A DNA stretch of 64,000 bases from Bacteroidales bacterium (GTDB lineage Bacteria; Bacteroidota; Bacteroidia; Bacteroidales; GCA-2748055): positions 10,189 to 74,188 of the forward strand of contig JACJXF010000011.1 in assembly GCA_020636775.1 (NCBI GenBank), in the 5' to 3' direction. Shown one piece after another: positions 8,861 to 17,134 of the stretch. The notes under the pieces are model-generated. The model made no database searches and was not told where the DNA came from. It was given only the letters and a program-made list of their open reading frames with translations. The position numbers and the translations under genes are program-made. Every line of letters begins with the position of its first letter. Position 1 is the first letter of the stretch.

Positions 8861-10542
8861 GATATGTCTTCTTTTTGCAATATAAGTGGTAATTCTATTG
8901 AAATGCAGGTTCGTTTTCCCAGCTCCGAATCAACAGTAATGGAACCATTATGGCTTTGAACTATTCCATGCACAATAGCCAGGCCCAGTCCGATTCCGCT
9001 TGCATTCTGTTTTGCAGAGAAAAATGGCTCAAAAATATGTGGAATGTCATCGGGGGAGATCCCACAGCCATTATCACAAATTTCAATTTTTATTTTATCC
9101 TCTTCAATATTCTTAGTTCTGATAACAACTTCACCACTTTCTGAAACTGCTTCAGATGAATTAACCAGAATAGCTACACATGCCTGTTTTATCTGGTTTG
9201 GGCTGCAGTAAATCAGATCATTCTTCGCATTGAAATCAGCAATAAAGCTAATGTTTGCGATCTTCATCTGATGGGACATTAAATCATAGGTTTCCCTGAG
9301 TATCTTATGTAAATGTGAGTTCTCGAAATTATGCTGGTCTTTTTTTGAAAAATCAAGCAATCCTTTAACAATATCCCCGCATCGTTTTGTTTCATTTTCC
9401 ACAACCTTCAGGTTTTTCAATATTATTTCCTTTTTTTCAGTATTAATATCGAGCTTACTGAGTTGCTTATAAATCAGTTTGGTATAGGTTAAAACACCGG
9501 AAAGGGGATTATTAATTTCATGAGCAACTGATGAGGACAATTTGCCAAGAGATGCAATTCTCTCAATGTGTATTAATTCATTTTGAGCTTCAAGCAGTTC
9601 CTCGGATTTCTTTTGAACTTTATACTCCAGCTGATGTGACCAATTGTGTAATTCAATGGAAGCCTGATTCAGATTATCCAGCATATTGTTAAATGCCAGG
9701 GAAACCATCCTCATATCATCCAGCTGAGGATTTGTTACATCCAGCCTTGTGCTGGTATCTCCGTTTGAGACTGCCTTACTGGCTTTAATTATTGCATTTA
9801 ATGGCTTCCTTATCTTTTCACGGGTAAATAATATTAAAAAGCTAAGGAGTAAAAAGGTGATAATTACAGCGAAGAAGTAGAATTGAGTCGAAGTTTTTTT
9901 AACTGCAGCGTCAAGGTCCTTTAAGGGTATTTGAATAATTAAGGAACCAAGAACTTCTTCACTTTCTTTATGGGCATGGCAATTAGCGGTATAACATGAT
10001 TTTTCATTTAGGATAGGAGATTTGATCAATAAGTGCCTGTAGCTTTTATCACTGTTGTACATGACGCATTCACTTTTCAAATCAATTATTCTATAGGATT
10101 TCTCCTTCAGAGGGAACATTGATTTTAAGTTTGTATGGCAATTCAGGCAGTTTGGATTTATATGCTCAACTGTATCATGGGAAAATGAAGAATAAACCAG
10201 GTTATCGTTATTATCGTACATATTCACATCATCAATTCCTGATAATGTATTTATTATGTCAAGAGTACTTTGGAGTGCTCCTTTATCATTTTCGAGCATC
10301 GACCGGTACAAGGCACCTTCCACCATCGAACCAATATTGTTACCGTTTTGACGAATGATAGTATTAAGATACTGTTCATTTACCGACTTAAAAATGATTC
10401 CGAATGAAAGGAAAAGAAAGACCGACAGTAGTGTTATAGTAAAAACTGCCAGACCATAAATCGAAGATCTGAATTTGACATAACCTTTTACCCAGGACGG
10501 ACCCTTGTTATATTTCGGCTGATTTATACCAGATAAAGGCAT
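8857..10542 (-). CDS. Membrane sensor histidine kinase with CXXCH and CX4CH motifs in the periplasmic domain
   Basis: 561 aa. TM1 lies near 30-52 and TM2 near 221-240, leaving a periplasmic domain of about 170 residues. That domain contains CLNCH (132-136) and CYTANCH (183-189), which look like one standard and one wide-spaced c-type heme site. A HAMP domain (about 241-293), a dimerisation domain with His341 in HEINNPLSG, and an ATPase domain with DNGCGI and GIGLGLAI follow. All kinase motifs are intact. The heme motifs suggest sensing of redox state or a small gas from the periplasm. It is the fifth gene of the redox cluster, coupled to the regulator by an ATGA overlap. A 234-bp gap precedes it, so it may also have its own promoter. 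The kinase call is certain; heme attachment is inferred. Confidence 0.95.
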   Translation of the reverse strand: MPLSGINQPKYNKGPSWVKGYVKFRSSIYGLAVFTITLLSVFLFLSFGIIFKSVNEQYLNTIIRQNGNNIGSMVEGALYRSMLENDKGALQSTLDIINTLSGIDDVNMYDNNDNLVYSSFSHDTVEHINPNCLNCHTNLKSMFPLKEKSYRIIDLKSECVMYNSDKSYRHLLIKSPILNEKSCYTANCHAHKESEEVLGSLIIQIPLKDLDAAVKKTSTQFYFFAVIITFLLLSFLILFTREKIRKPLNAIIKASKAVSNGDTSTRLDVTNPQLDDMRMVSLAFNNMLDNLNQASIELHNWSHQLEYKVQKKSEELLEAQNELIHIERIASLGKLSSSVAHEINNPLSGVLTYTKLIYKQLSKLDINTEKKEIILKNLKVVENETKRCGDIVKGLLDFSKKDQHNFENSHLHKILRETYDLMSHQMKIANISFIADFNAKNDLIYCSPNQIKQACVAILVNSSEAVSESGEVVIRTKNIEEDKIKIEICDNGCGISPDDIPHIFEPFFSAKQNASGIGLGLAIVHGIVQSHNGSITVDSELGKRTCISIELPLILQKEDIS

Positions 10543-10776
10543 TGCTTGTTATTAAATTAATTGAATTAAAACCTGAATCTTATGTGTATTTAAGGAAAGG
10601 TGACGGACACAAATCCTAATTACATTTTAAATGCCATAATCAACAATCAGGATACTCACAACTGCCCTTACTCCTTATCAGCTTTCTTATTCGAATCACA
10701 CTTGTTTATACCTGGTAAAAATCCTACCTGCAAGTTAGTCAAACGCATCCGTTAATAAAAAGACTTTGGAGTAAAT

Positions 10777-11496
10777 TTAAGCTCCGATATTTAAAAAGGA
10801 TTTCTGAAAATCCTCCCAGATTTCAGCTGGAAGCTCAGAGAGTGTATTATCCCTTAATTCTCCTCCATCTTGTAATACAGGGTTTAAAGACCCGGTAGAA
10901 AATTTCTCCATTTCTGAAGCAAAAAAGTCTTTAAATCTGCTTACTTCCTGCATTGACCATTTTGTGGCATCTTCAGCAAGAAAATATGATTCAGTTTCCC
11001 CTTTCCAGTCAAATGGTTTGATTTTGTAAATCCATCCCTGCCCGTAAGGATCTTCATCCATTATTTCAGGATTCTCAGTTAAAGACTGGTTGGCATTTAC
11101 AATTTTTCCCGAAATGGGAGAAAAAACCTTTAACTTTTTACCGTGCTGATCTACTTCTGTTAATACCTCTCCTTTCCTGATTACTTCGCCCGGGTTTTTT
11201 TGAAACCGGAGATTGATTTCACCGGTTATATGCAGCAGCATTTCATCAATGCCTACCCTGGCTGTTCCCGATTTTTCAAGGTGTGCCCAGGTGTGGTTAT
11301 TGCAGAAATATAATCCCTGAGGAATTCTGAGGTTAGCGGGAGAAAGAATTCCATTCCTGTGCCATGAATTTTTTAGGGATGTAACTTTCTTGTTCAGGAA
11401 AATCCAAAAAGGGATTAAGAGTAAAAGAAATGAAATTATGGCAATGTATTCAATTCCTTTTGTGTCAAAAATATTTGAATAGGTAAATGGGTCCAT
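10777..11496 (-). CDS. Membrane-anchored GcvH-like protein with a conserved C-terminal tail
   Basis: 239 aa. One N-terminal membrane helix (about 15-35) is followed by the basic stretch KKVTSLKNSWHR, which places the rest in the cytoplasm. Residues 60-160 match glycine-cleavage H protein, including SPISGKIVNAN and DPYGQGWIYKIKP. At the position of the lipoyl lysine (ESVKA in H protein) the sequence reads DQHGK: aligned on SPISG, the modified Lys is replaced by Gly119, with Lys120 and Lys121 next to it. A tail (about 170-239; VLQDGGELRDNTL and EIWEDFQ) recurs in the fusion protein at 13723-15396. No glycine-cleavage genes are nearby, so it is not the glycine cleavage carrier. A role as carrier or scaffold for the NrfD/ferredoxin module is inferred. 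Confidence 0.88.
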   Translation of the reverse strand: MDPFTYSNIFDTKGIEYIAIISFLLLLIPFWIFLNKKVTSLKNSWHRNGILSPANLRIPQGLYFCNNHTWAHLEKSGTARVGIDEMLLHITGEINLRFQKNPGEVIRKGEVLTEVDQHGKKLKVFSPISGKIVNANQSLTENPEIMDEDPYGQGWIYKIKPFDWKGETESYFLAEDATKWSMQEVSRFKDFFASEMEKFSTGSLNPVLQDGGELRDNTLSELPAEIWEDFQKSFLNIGA

Positions 11497-11538
11497 TTTA
11501 TTAAGTTTTTAATTGAACTAAAGGCAATTTGCCTCTGA

Positions 11539-12780
11539 TTATTTAACATTTTTTGTCCAGATGGGTGATTCCCGTAATACAGGCATCCGATTGACAACCC
11601 AGCGGAAAATCCAGATTTCTGTAAAAATTACTGCCAGCGTAACAACAATTTCCATCCAGCTTGGAACATACCTGACAGGTGAATCCCAGCGAAATCCGAT
11701 AACGGTAACATTAAGGCGATTCAAGATAATACCAAGCATGGTAAGGATAGCCGCTATCCTGATCAGGATGACATTGTTTTTACGATAACTTATGAAGAAG
11801 AGGGTCATTGGCAATGCAACAAAGCCAATCTTTTCAAGAAGATACCAATATCCCATTGGTGTGTTTATCAGGTCCCAGTGTTTGCCGTGAATAAATACAA
11901 GTAATTGCAAACCAAGATAAGCAAACATGGTTCCGGCGCATATTTTCGAAAGTCCGTGAATAATTCCGTTTTGAGCATGATGATCCTTTTCTGAAATCTG
12001 ATCACTAAAAACCTTATGAGTGATTGATCCCTCGAAAATCACCATTGAGAGCCCGGCGAAAATACTGGAAACAAAAAAGAGGACCGGGATAAACTCTGAA
12101 TACCATAAAGGATGAATCTTATCTTTTGCCATCAGATATAGGGCTCCCAATCCTGACTGGTGAAGGGTGGAAAGAGTGATTCCGAAAATTACAGCGGCAA
12201 TCGTCATTCCGGAAAGTATTTTATAGGCTCTTTTAGCCCCGATCCATTCTGCAATAGCTGGCGAAAATTCTATTAGTTGTGCAATCATGTACAACAGAAA
12301 ATGCCAGGCGACCAGGAACAATACCGAACTGGTTCCAAAATTATTTCCAATAATCGGATTGATGACATTCCAGGGTCTTCCAAGATCCAGCAGAAGGGCA
12401 CCCGCATAAAAAACATAAGCCAGAAATCCGTTCAGTACGGTAATCCTTACTATGGAATGGTATTTTTTCATGTTCAGGATGTACACCATAAATGTCAGTA
12501 CATAGGCACCTCCGGCAAAAGCCACTCCTGTAACTACATCAAAGCCAATCCATAATCCCCATGGGACTTCCTGGCTCAGGTTGGTTACTGATCCTAAACC
12601 TTTTGCGAACCTTATAACTATTAAGGCCAGTCCCAACAGAATTATCGGGATAGAGATAATATTAAAGGGTGTCAACCATTTCCCTTTTGGTTTTAATTCG
12701 CTTAATAAAAACTGAATGGTGGATCCTCTTTCCACCTCGTTTGTAAGTGTGATTTCTGAATTATTCATGTTCGTCTTCAT
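11539..12780 (-). CDS. NrfD/HybB-type quinone-interacting membrane subunit
   Basis: 413 aa with about ten transmembrane helices. The order and motifs (VPWGLWIGFDVVTGVAFAGG; LLLDLGRPWNV; GSITHKVFSDQ) fit the HybB branch of the NrfD/PsrC family, which exchanges electrons between membrane quinones and a periplasmic iron-sulfur partner. It overlaps the ferredoxin gene by 20 bp, so the two are surely co-expressed. Unlike hydrogenase-2 or DMSO reductase operons, there is no NiFe or molybdopterin subunit in the cluster. The start at 12780 was chosen; a second ATG lies four codons in. Confidence 0.92.
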   Translation of the reverse strand: MKTNMNNSEITLTNEVERGSTIQFLLSELKPKGKWLTPFNIISIPIILLGLALIVIRFAKGLGSVTNLSQEVPWGLWIGFDVVTGVAFAGGAYVLTFMVYILNMKKYHSIVRITVLNGFLAYVFYAGALLLDLGRPWNVINPIIGNNFGTSSVLFLVAWHFLLYMIAQLIEFSPAIAEWIGAKRAYKILSGMTIAAVIFGITLSTLHQSGLGALYLMAKDKIHPLWYSEFIPVLFFVSSIFAGLSMVIFEGSITHKVFSDQISEKDHHAQNGIIHGLSKICAGTMFAYLGLQLLVFIHGKHWDLINTPMGYWYLLEKIGFVALPMTLFFISYRKNNVILIRIAAILTMLGIILNRLNVTVIGFRWDSPVRYVPSWMEIVVTLAVIFTEIWIFRWVVNRMPVLRESPIWTKNVK

Positions 12781-13624
12781 TTACATTGTTATCTTTTGTT
12801 GCTTGATGTATTCCCAATAAAACGGCAGGCCACAGAACAAATATTGAGGGAACACTATAGAGAAATCCTTTGGAGAGTTCCGGATAAGATGACTTTTGAA
12901 TTTTCATGTTCAGACCTAATTCATCAAAGGGTACCGGAGAAAGCTGAAGAAAACCAGTTCCTCCTGCTTCATTCTCACCATAGATATAATCAACGTATTG
13001 GTCAGGATTTTCCAGAATTCTTCTTCGGGCCTCCTTAATCAGCTCTCTTCGGGGACCAAAAAGCAGGGCTTCTGCCGGGCAATTTTCTACACAGGCAGGT
13101 ATTTTACCTTCTTTTTGTCTCTCAAAGCACATATCACATTTTTGGATTTTCGGATTTGCACTGTGGTACTCAAATTTCGGGATATCAAACGGACAGGATA
13201 CCATGCAATATCGGCAGCCCATACATTTGTCTCCCCTCCAGATAACTGGCCCTTCATGGGTTTTGTACATGGCCTGGGTCAGGCATGCAGCTGTACAGGC
13301 TGGCTGACTGCAATGCATGCACTGTTTTTTGCTGAATACTTCGCCTTTTGATGTGTTGAATGAGTTGATTACGGTTCTCCTGGATTCGCTGGTATTCCGG
13401 ACTACACCGGCAACCAGTTCATCCGATGATTCGGGAAGATTATTTGCTTCTGCACAGGATACTTCGCAGGTCTGACATCCAACGCATCTTGTGGAGTCGT
13501 AAAGAACTCCGTAAAATTCAGTTTTGCTGTCATCAGTTTTCGCTGCCTTAAGATCCTTACCGATAGCCATTGTAACTCCCGCAATTCCAAGAGTTTTCAT
13601 GAAGTCTCTTCGATTAATGCTCAT
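12761..13624 (-). CDS. Tat-exported HybA/NrfC-type ferredoxin with four [4Fe-4S] sites
   Basis: 287 aa. A twin-arginine signal (NRRDFMK at 4-10) directs folded export. Sixteen cysteines in four groups are all present: 47/50/53/57, 102/105/110/114, 134/137/140/144 and 163/166/178/182, the arrangement of HybA, DmsB and NrfC. A hydrophobic C-terminal segment (about 254-274) followed by an acidic tail should anchor it to the membrane, as in HybA. It would relay electrons on the periplasmic side between the NrfD/HybB subunit and an unidentified partner. The gene sits 98 bp downstream of the binding-protein/GcvH fusion. Confidence 0.94.
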   Translation of the reverse strand: MSINRRDFMKTLGIAGVTMAIGKDLKAAKTDDSKTEFYGVLYDSTRCVGCQTCEVSCAEANNLPESSDELVAGVVRNTSESRRTVINSFNTSKGEVFSKKQCMHCSQPACTAACLTQAMYKTHEGPVIWRGDKCMGCRYCMVSCPFDIPKFEYHSANPKIQKCDMCFERQKEGKIPACVENCPAEALLFGPRRELIKEARRRILENPDQYVDYIYGENEAGGTGFLQLSPVPFDELGLNMKIQKSSYPELSKGFLYSVPSIFVLWPAVLLGIHQATKDNNVNEDEHE

Positions 13625-13722
13625 AATATTAGGTTTAAAAAATTGTTATTATCTCATTGAGATGCTGTTTGTGAAATAAGCCGCAGGTTTTGTAAATCTA
13701 TTTCGGCTATAAAGAATTCGGT

Positions 13723-15396
13723 TTATTTATTGGCTTCCAGAAAACCTGTCTGGAATTCTTCCCAAATTTCCGGACCAAGATTGCAAAGAACATTGTCCTT
13801 TAGGTCACCTCCATCCTGCATAATTACAGTTGCAAATTCAGGCTTCCCGGGTTTGAAATAAATTGTCAGAAAATCTTTCAGCCTGCTGAATTCACTTTTC
13901 AGCCATACCTTATACTTATCCACCATAAACAGAAATTGTATCTCACGCATCCAGTTTGTGGGTTCAATAAGATAAATCCATCCATCGTTATAGGGTGAGT
14001 CATTCAGAATTGATGCCTCATCTTCCAGGACGGGATTTTTTTCGATAATAGTTCCGGAAACGGGCGTGGATATTTTAATTTGCTTTCCATTCTGAACGAT
14101 TGAAAGGACTTGCTCTCCTTTTATTACTTTATCTCCGGGCGATTTCATTTTAACCTGTGTTATAGGTCCTGTTACATGCTGCAGAAAATCGTCAATTCCT
14201 ATTTTTACAAAGCCTTCTTTTTCCATAAAAGCCCATGTATGGGATTTATCGAAGAAAAGCCCTTTTGGTGCACTAACAGTTGTTTCATTAAATTCATTCA
14301 CTTTCTTAATGCCCGGATCTGAAGAAGTGATGTTCCTTTGTCTCCGGCTGTGAAAGATATAGTCAAGGATGAATCCCGAAACCAAAATTCCCGCAAGTAT
14401 AAACAGTATGATTTTCAAACCTGATCTGCTGTTTTCAGCGATAAGCTCCTCAGAAACGGGTAAGGTCAGATTACTTATATTCTGCCTTTGTTCGTAAGAA
14501 GCAAGATCATAATAGTGGTTTGAAATATTGAATTTCTGACCATCACTTGTCACCCATTTTAAAAATGCAATCTCTTCCTCATTTTCAGGTTTCGAAGAGG
14601 CAACAACGTAAATATTATGATATAACTCCCTGGGATATTTTCCAATCCACACCCCTCTTGAAAAGGAGTAAAGATTTTCATAAATATTTTCTTTATAATC
14701 CAGTTTACCATTACCGTCTCTGTCAATTGGCAAAAGTTTAAGATTACCGGATATTTCCTGATTATTGGAATCGATCAGATCGGTTAGCCTGCAAAATCCA
14801 ATCGCCAGGGGATCAGCAGCTACTGCAGATTTAAAGGCATCAGAGTTATCAGCAAAGAAAATCTTTGCGGGATCCGGTTCAGCCTTAATAAACTTTGCTA
14901 AAGCAGATTCCAGCTTCTCTCCTGATACAAGAAAAATTTTAACGCCTTGTTTATTCAAATTTCCTAAAAGCGTTCCCCAGGTCTGAGCTCCAGGATTTGT
15001 AAGAATTTGTAAGAGTGCATCCTGAGAAATCCCTCTCAGATTTATTTCTTCCGAAAATGGATTAGCGGAGTTAAAGACTGGTACAATTATCTCCTTAGCA
15101 ATTACCATTTTCCATTGCAGATTTTCATCTGTCTTTACTAAATAATCAGGAGAAATGAAACCGATGTTTTTAGAGGTCCCAAAATCATTAATATCTTTTA
15201 CAAGGATTTTGGTTGAAGGATTTACCTTATTGTATTCCCTTGCCCAGGTAACTGAAAGATCGAATAGTTCAGGTGAAGATTGAACAATAATGGAATCAGA
15301 TATCTTATTTTTATCTGAGGGGAGGATTTCATTGCTTCTGAGGGTAAACAGATTCAGCAATAATGCACTAATTAGAAAAAGGACTTTACTTTTCAT
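13723..15396 (-). CDS. PstS-like binding domain fused through a membrane helix to a GcvH-like domain
   Basis: 557 aa. A signal peptide (about 1-22) leads into a periplasmic binding-protein fold of the phosphate/tungstate type (about 33-305). Inside it, residues 225-236 (DRDGNGKLDYKE) form a textbook EF-hand loop. A membrane helix at 327-347 is followed by HSRRQRN, so the C-terminal half should be cytoplasmic. Residues 378-480 are GcvH-like, with STPVSGTI and the SPYNDGWIYLIEP strand. The lipoyl-lysine position is Gly437 with Lys438 next, the same substitution as in the gene at 10777. The tail (495-557; IMQDGGDLKDNVL, EIWEEFQ) is also shared with that protein. As the first gene of the cluster, behind a sigma-54-like promoter, it may couple ligand binding outside to the H-like domain inside. 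The ligand is unknown. Confidence 0.9.
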   Translation of the reverse strand: MKSKVLFLISALLLNLFTLRSNEILPSDKNKISDSIIVQSSPELFDLSVTWAREYNKVNPSTKILVKDINDFGTSKNIGFISPDYLVKTDENLQWKMVIAKEIIVPVFNSANPFSEEINLRGISQDALLQILTNPGAQTWGTLLGNLNKQGVKIFLVSGEKLESALAKFIKAEPDPAKIFFADNSDAFKSAVAADPLAIGFCRLTDLIDSNNQEISGNLKLLPIDRDGNGKLDYKENIYENLYSFSRGVWIGKYPRELYHNIYVVASSKPENEEEIAFLKWVTSDGQKFNISNHYYDLASYEQRQNISNLTLPVSEELIAENSRSGLKIILFILAGILVSGFILDYIFHSRRQRNITSSDPGIKKVNEFNETTVSAPKGLFFDKSHTWAFMEKEGFVKIGIDDFLQHVTGPITQVKMKSPGDKVIKGEQVLSIVQNGKQIKISTPVSGTIIEKNPVLEDEASILNDSPYNDGWIYLIEPTNWMREIQFLFMVDKYKVWLKSEFSRLKDFLTIYFKPGKPEFATVIMQDGGDLKDNVLCNLGPEIWEEFQTGFLEANK

Positions 15397-15484
15397 TGGA
15401 GTAGATTTTAAATTCTTACTTTCAGAGATTCTTCGATTTATTTTTTTTGCACAACAATAGGTTTTTCATTTCCAAATACCACAT

Positions 15485-15501
15485 TCCAAGTATAATGCCA
15501 A
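15485..15501 (-). promoter_or_regulatory. Sigma-54-like -24/-12 promoter
   Basis: Read on the minus strand the site is TTGGCATTATACTTGGA. Against the consensus YTGGCACGRNNNTTGCW it matches 14 of 17 positions with exact spacing. The mismatches include the C of the -12 GC, which is normally well conserved. It lies 89 bp upstream of the fusion gene at 15396, where no TAnnTTTG box for the main sigma factor is seen. The cluster encodes its own NtrC-type activator, which supports the reading. Confidence 0.5.
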
Positions 15502-15664
15502 TTGATCAAACCAACTGAATAACAGTTATATACAAAACTATTCAAATCAATTGTTAAGATTCTTTACGCAGATTACTGTTGATTTTATTTACACCTCGAA
15601 CAGTACATTTATTTATTTGCCTCGTATTCAAGCCTTTAAAACATCTGTATATTTATTCAACACC

Positions 15665-15681
15665 TGTTGCATTTCTCAACA
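15665..15681. promoter_or_regulatory. Dyad TGTTG-N7-CAACA, possible activator site
   Basis: A 5-bp inverted repeat with a 7-base spacer lies about 165 bp upstream of the sigma-54-like promoter, a distance at which NtrC-family activators usually bind. The arm TTCTCAACA is repeated in inverted orientation at 15806-15814. Short dyads occur by chance in AT-rich DNA, so this is only a candidate. Confidence 0.25.
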
Positions 15682-15873
15682 CTCAAATAATTTTTAGTTA
15701 ATTCTATAAAATGCAAAATTTTATATGTCATTAAATATGTGCTGCTTACAAGAATTTATTACGGGATTACAATGCATAGTATAAATCTTATACTTAAAGA
15801 AAAAATGTTGAGAATTTCTCTGTTTGGAGGCTCCGAATATCTGAGACTGTTCAAAGGAGAGCAAATGAATTAT

Positions 15874-15897
15874 TACATTTGAAAAAAGTTAACTTTG
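15874..15897 (+). promoter_or_regulatory. Bacteroidota -7 boxes ahead of the M16 peptidase gene
   Basis: TACATTTG (15874-15881) and TAACTTTG (15890-15897) both match TAnnTTTG. The second is followed by GCA, a common context in this phylum, and would give a leader of about ten bases before the ATG at 15914. A clear -33 TTTG is not seen at the ideal distance. Confidence 0.55.
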
Positions 15898-15913
15898 CAG
15901 GCAATCCGGAAAT

Positions 15914-17134
15914 ATGAAAACTGAAATTCACCAATTTGAAAACGGCATTAGGCTTGTCCACCAGCGATCGGATTCACTCGTTGCTCATTTTGGTTTCATG
16001 GTGCTTACCGGATCAAGAGACGAGGAGGAGGATGAACATGGAATGGCTCACTTTATCGAGCATGTTATTTTCAAGGGAACCAAAAAAAGGAAGAATTTTC
16101 ATATTATTTCAAGGCTTGAAGATGTAGGCGGGGATATTAATGCATATACCACCAAGGAAGAAACCTGCATTCATTCCTCTTTTCTCAGGGAAGATTACGA
16201 GAGGGCTATAGAACTTACCTTTGACATTTGCTTCAATTCCATTTTTCCTGAGAAGGAGCTGAAAAAAGAAAAAAATGTCATTATTGATGAAATCCTCTCT
16301 TACCAGGACAGCCCTTCAGAACTGATTTTTGATGACTTTGAGGAACAGGTGTATCATGGCTTGCCTATAGGCCGCAACATACTGGGGACACAGGAGAAAC
16401 TCGAAAGTTTCGGCCGGCAGGATATCCTTCAGTTTATCCAAAAAAATTACTCTACCTCCGAAATGGTTATTTGTTCCGTCGGGGATATAAGCATGAACAG
16501 GCTGATTAAAATTTGCGGGAAATACTTTGCTGCTATCCCACGGAAAGAAAGATTAAAGAAAAGGCTTATACCCAATGGATATAAACCTGAATTCCGGACA
16601 ATTGATAAAAACACCTTTCAGAATCATTGCATGCTTGGCAATCTTGCCTACCCTGTAAATGATGAGCGTCGCATCGGCCTGATGCTCTTATCAAATATTC
16701 TTGGGGGGCCGGGGATGAACAGTCGCCTGAATATGAGTCTCAGGGAAAGAAACGGCTATTCCTATGATGTGGAATCCCACTACGCACCCTATTCCGATAC
16801 AGGGGTTTTCATGGTCTACTTCGGTTGTGATAAGGGAAAATTTGACAAAAGCCTGAAGCTGGTTTATAAGGAATTTGAAAGTCTCAGGAAGCATGCCTTA
16901 AGTGACTGGCAGCTCAGAAAAGCCAAAAAACAAATCCTGGGCCAGGTAGCTATCATGGCGGAAAACAATGAGGCTCTAATGCTTTCCCTTGGAAAATCCC
17001 TTTTGATGTTTAACAGGGTGGACAGCCTTGAGGAAACCGGTAAAAGGATAGAAGCAATTACATCGGATCAGATACTGGAAATCGCTAACCATATACTGGA
17101 TCCTGCAGCAATTTCAGTTTTAAAATACAATTGA
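15914..17134 (+). CDS. M16 family zinc peptidase (pitrilysin/processing-peptidase type)
   Basis: 406 aa, the length of a single M16B half such as mitochondrial processing peptidase beta-like bacterial proteins. The inverted zinc motif HFIEH is at 46-50, and the third ligand is Glu126 in NVIIDEIL, at the expected spacing of about 76. The C-terminal half has the usual GGPGMNSRLNMSLRE segment that shapes the substrate chamber. No signal peptide is present, so a cytoplasmic or cell-associated role in peptide degradation is likely. Its stop codon shares one base with the start of the O-methyltransferase gene (TGATG), so the two are co-translated. Confidence 0.93.
   Translation: MKTEIHQFENGIRLVHQRSDSLVAHFGFMVLTGSRDEEEDEHGMAHFIEHVIFKGTKKRKNFHIISRLEDVGGDINAYTTKEETCIHSSFLREDYERAIELTFDICFNSIFPEKELKKEKNVIIDEILSYQDSPSELIFDDFEEQVYHGLPIGRNILGTQEKLESFGRQDILQFIQKNYSTSEMVICSVGDISMNRLIKICGKYFAAIPRKERLKKRLIPNGYKPEFRTIDKNTFQNHCMLGNLAYPVNDERRIGLMLLSNILGGPGMNSRLNMSLRERNGYSYDVESHYAPYSDTGVFMVYFGCDKGKFDKSLKLVYKEFESLRKHALSDWQLRKAKKQILGQVAIMAENNEALMLSLGKSLLMFNRVDSLEETGKRIEAITSDQILEIANHILDPAAISVLKYN

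Larger units (their letters stand above)
15397..15913. other. 517-bp intergenic region between divergent genes
   Basis: No gene is visible here. The region is AT-rich. On the minus strand it holds a sigma-54-like promoter (15485-15501), and on the plus strand TAnnTTTG boxes close to 15914. Two dyads lie between them: TGTTG-N7-CAACA at 15665-15681 and the palindrome GAGAATTTCTC at 15810-15820. The 9-mer TTCTCAACA (15673-15681) also recurs inverted at 15806-15814. Confidence 0.7.

Noticed and set aside
10777..13624. Glycine cleavage system or NiFe hydrogenase operon
   Set aside because: The H-like domains lack the usual lipoyl lysine and no gcvT, gcvP or lpd genes are nearby. HybA- and HybB-like proteins are present, but no large or small hydrogenase subunit.
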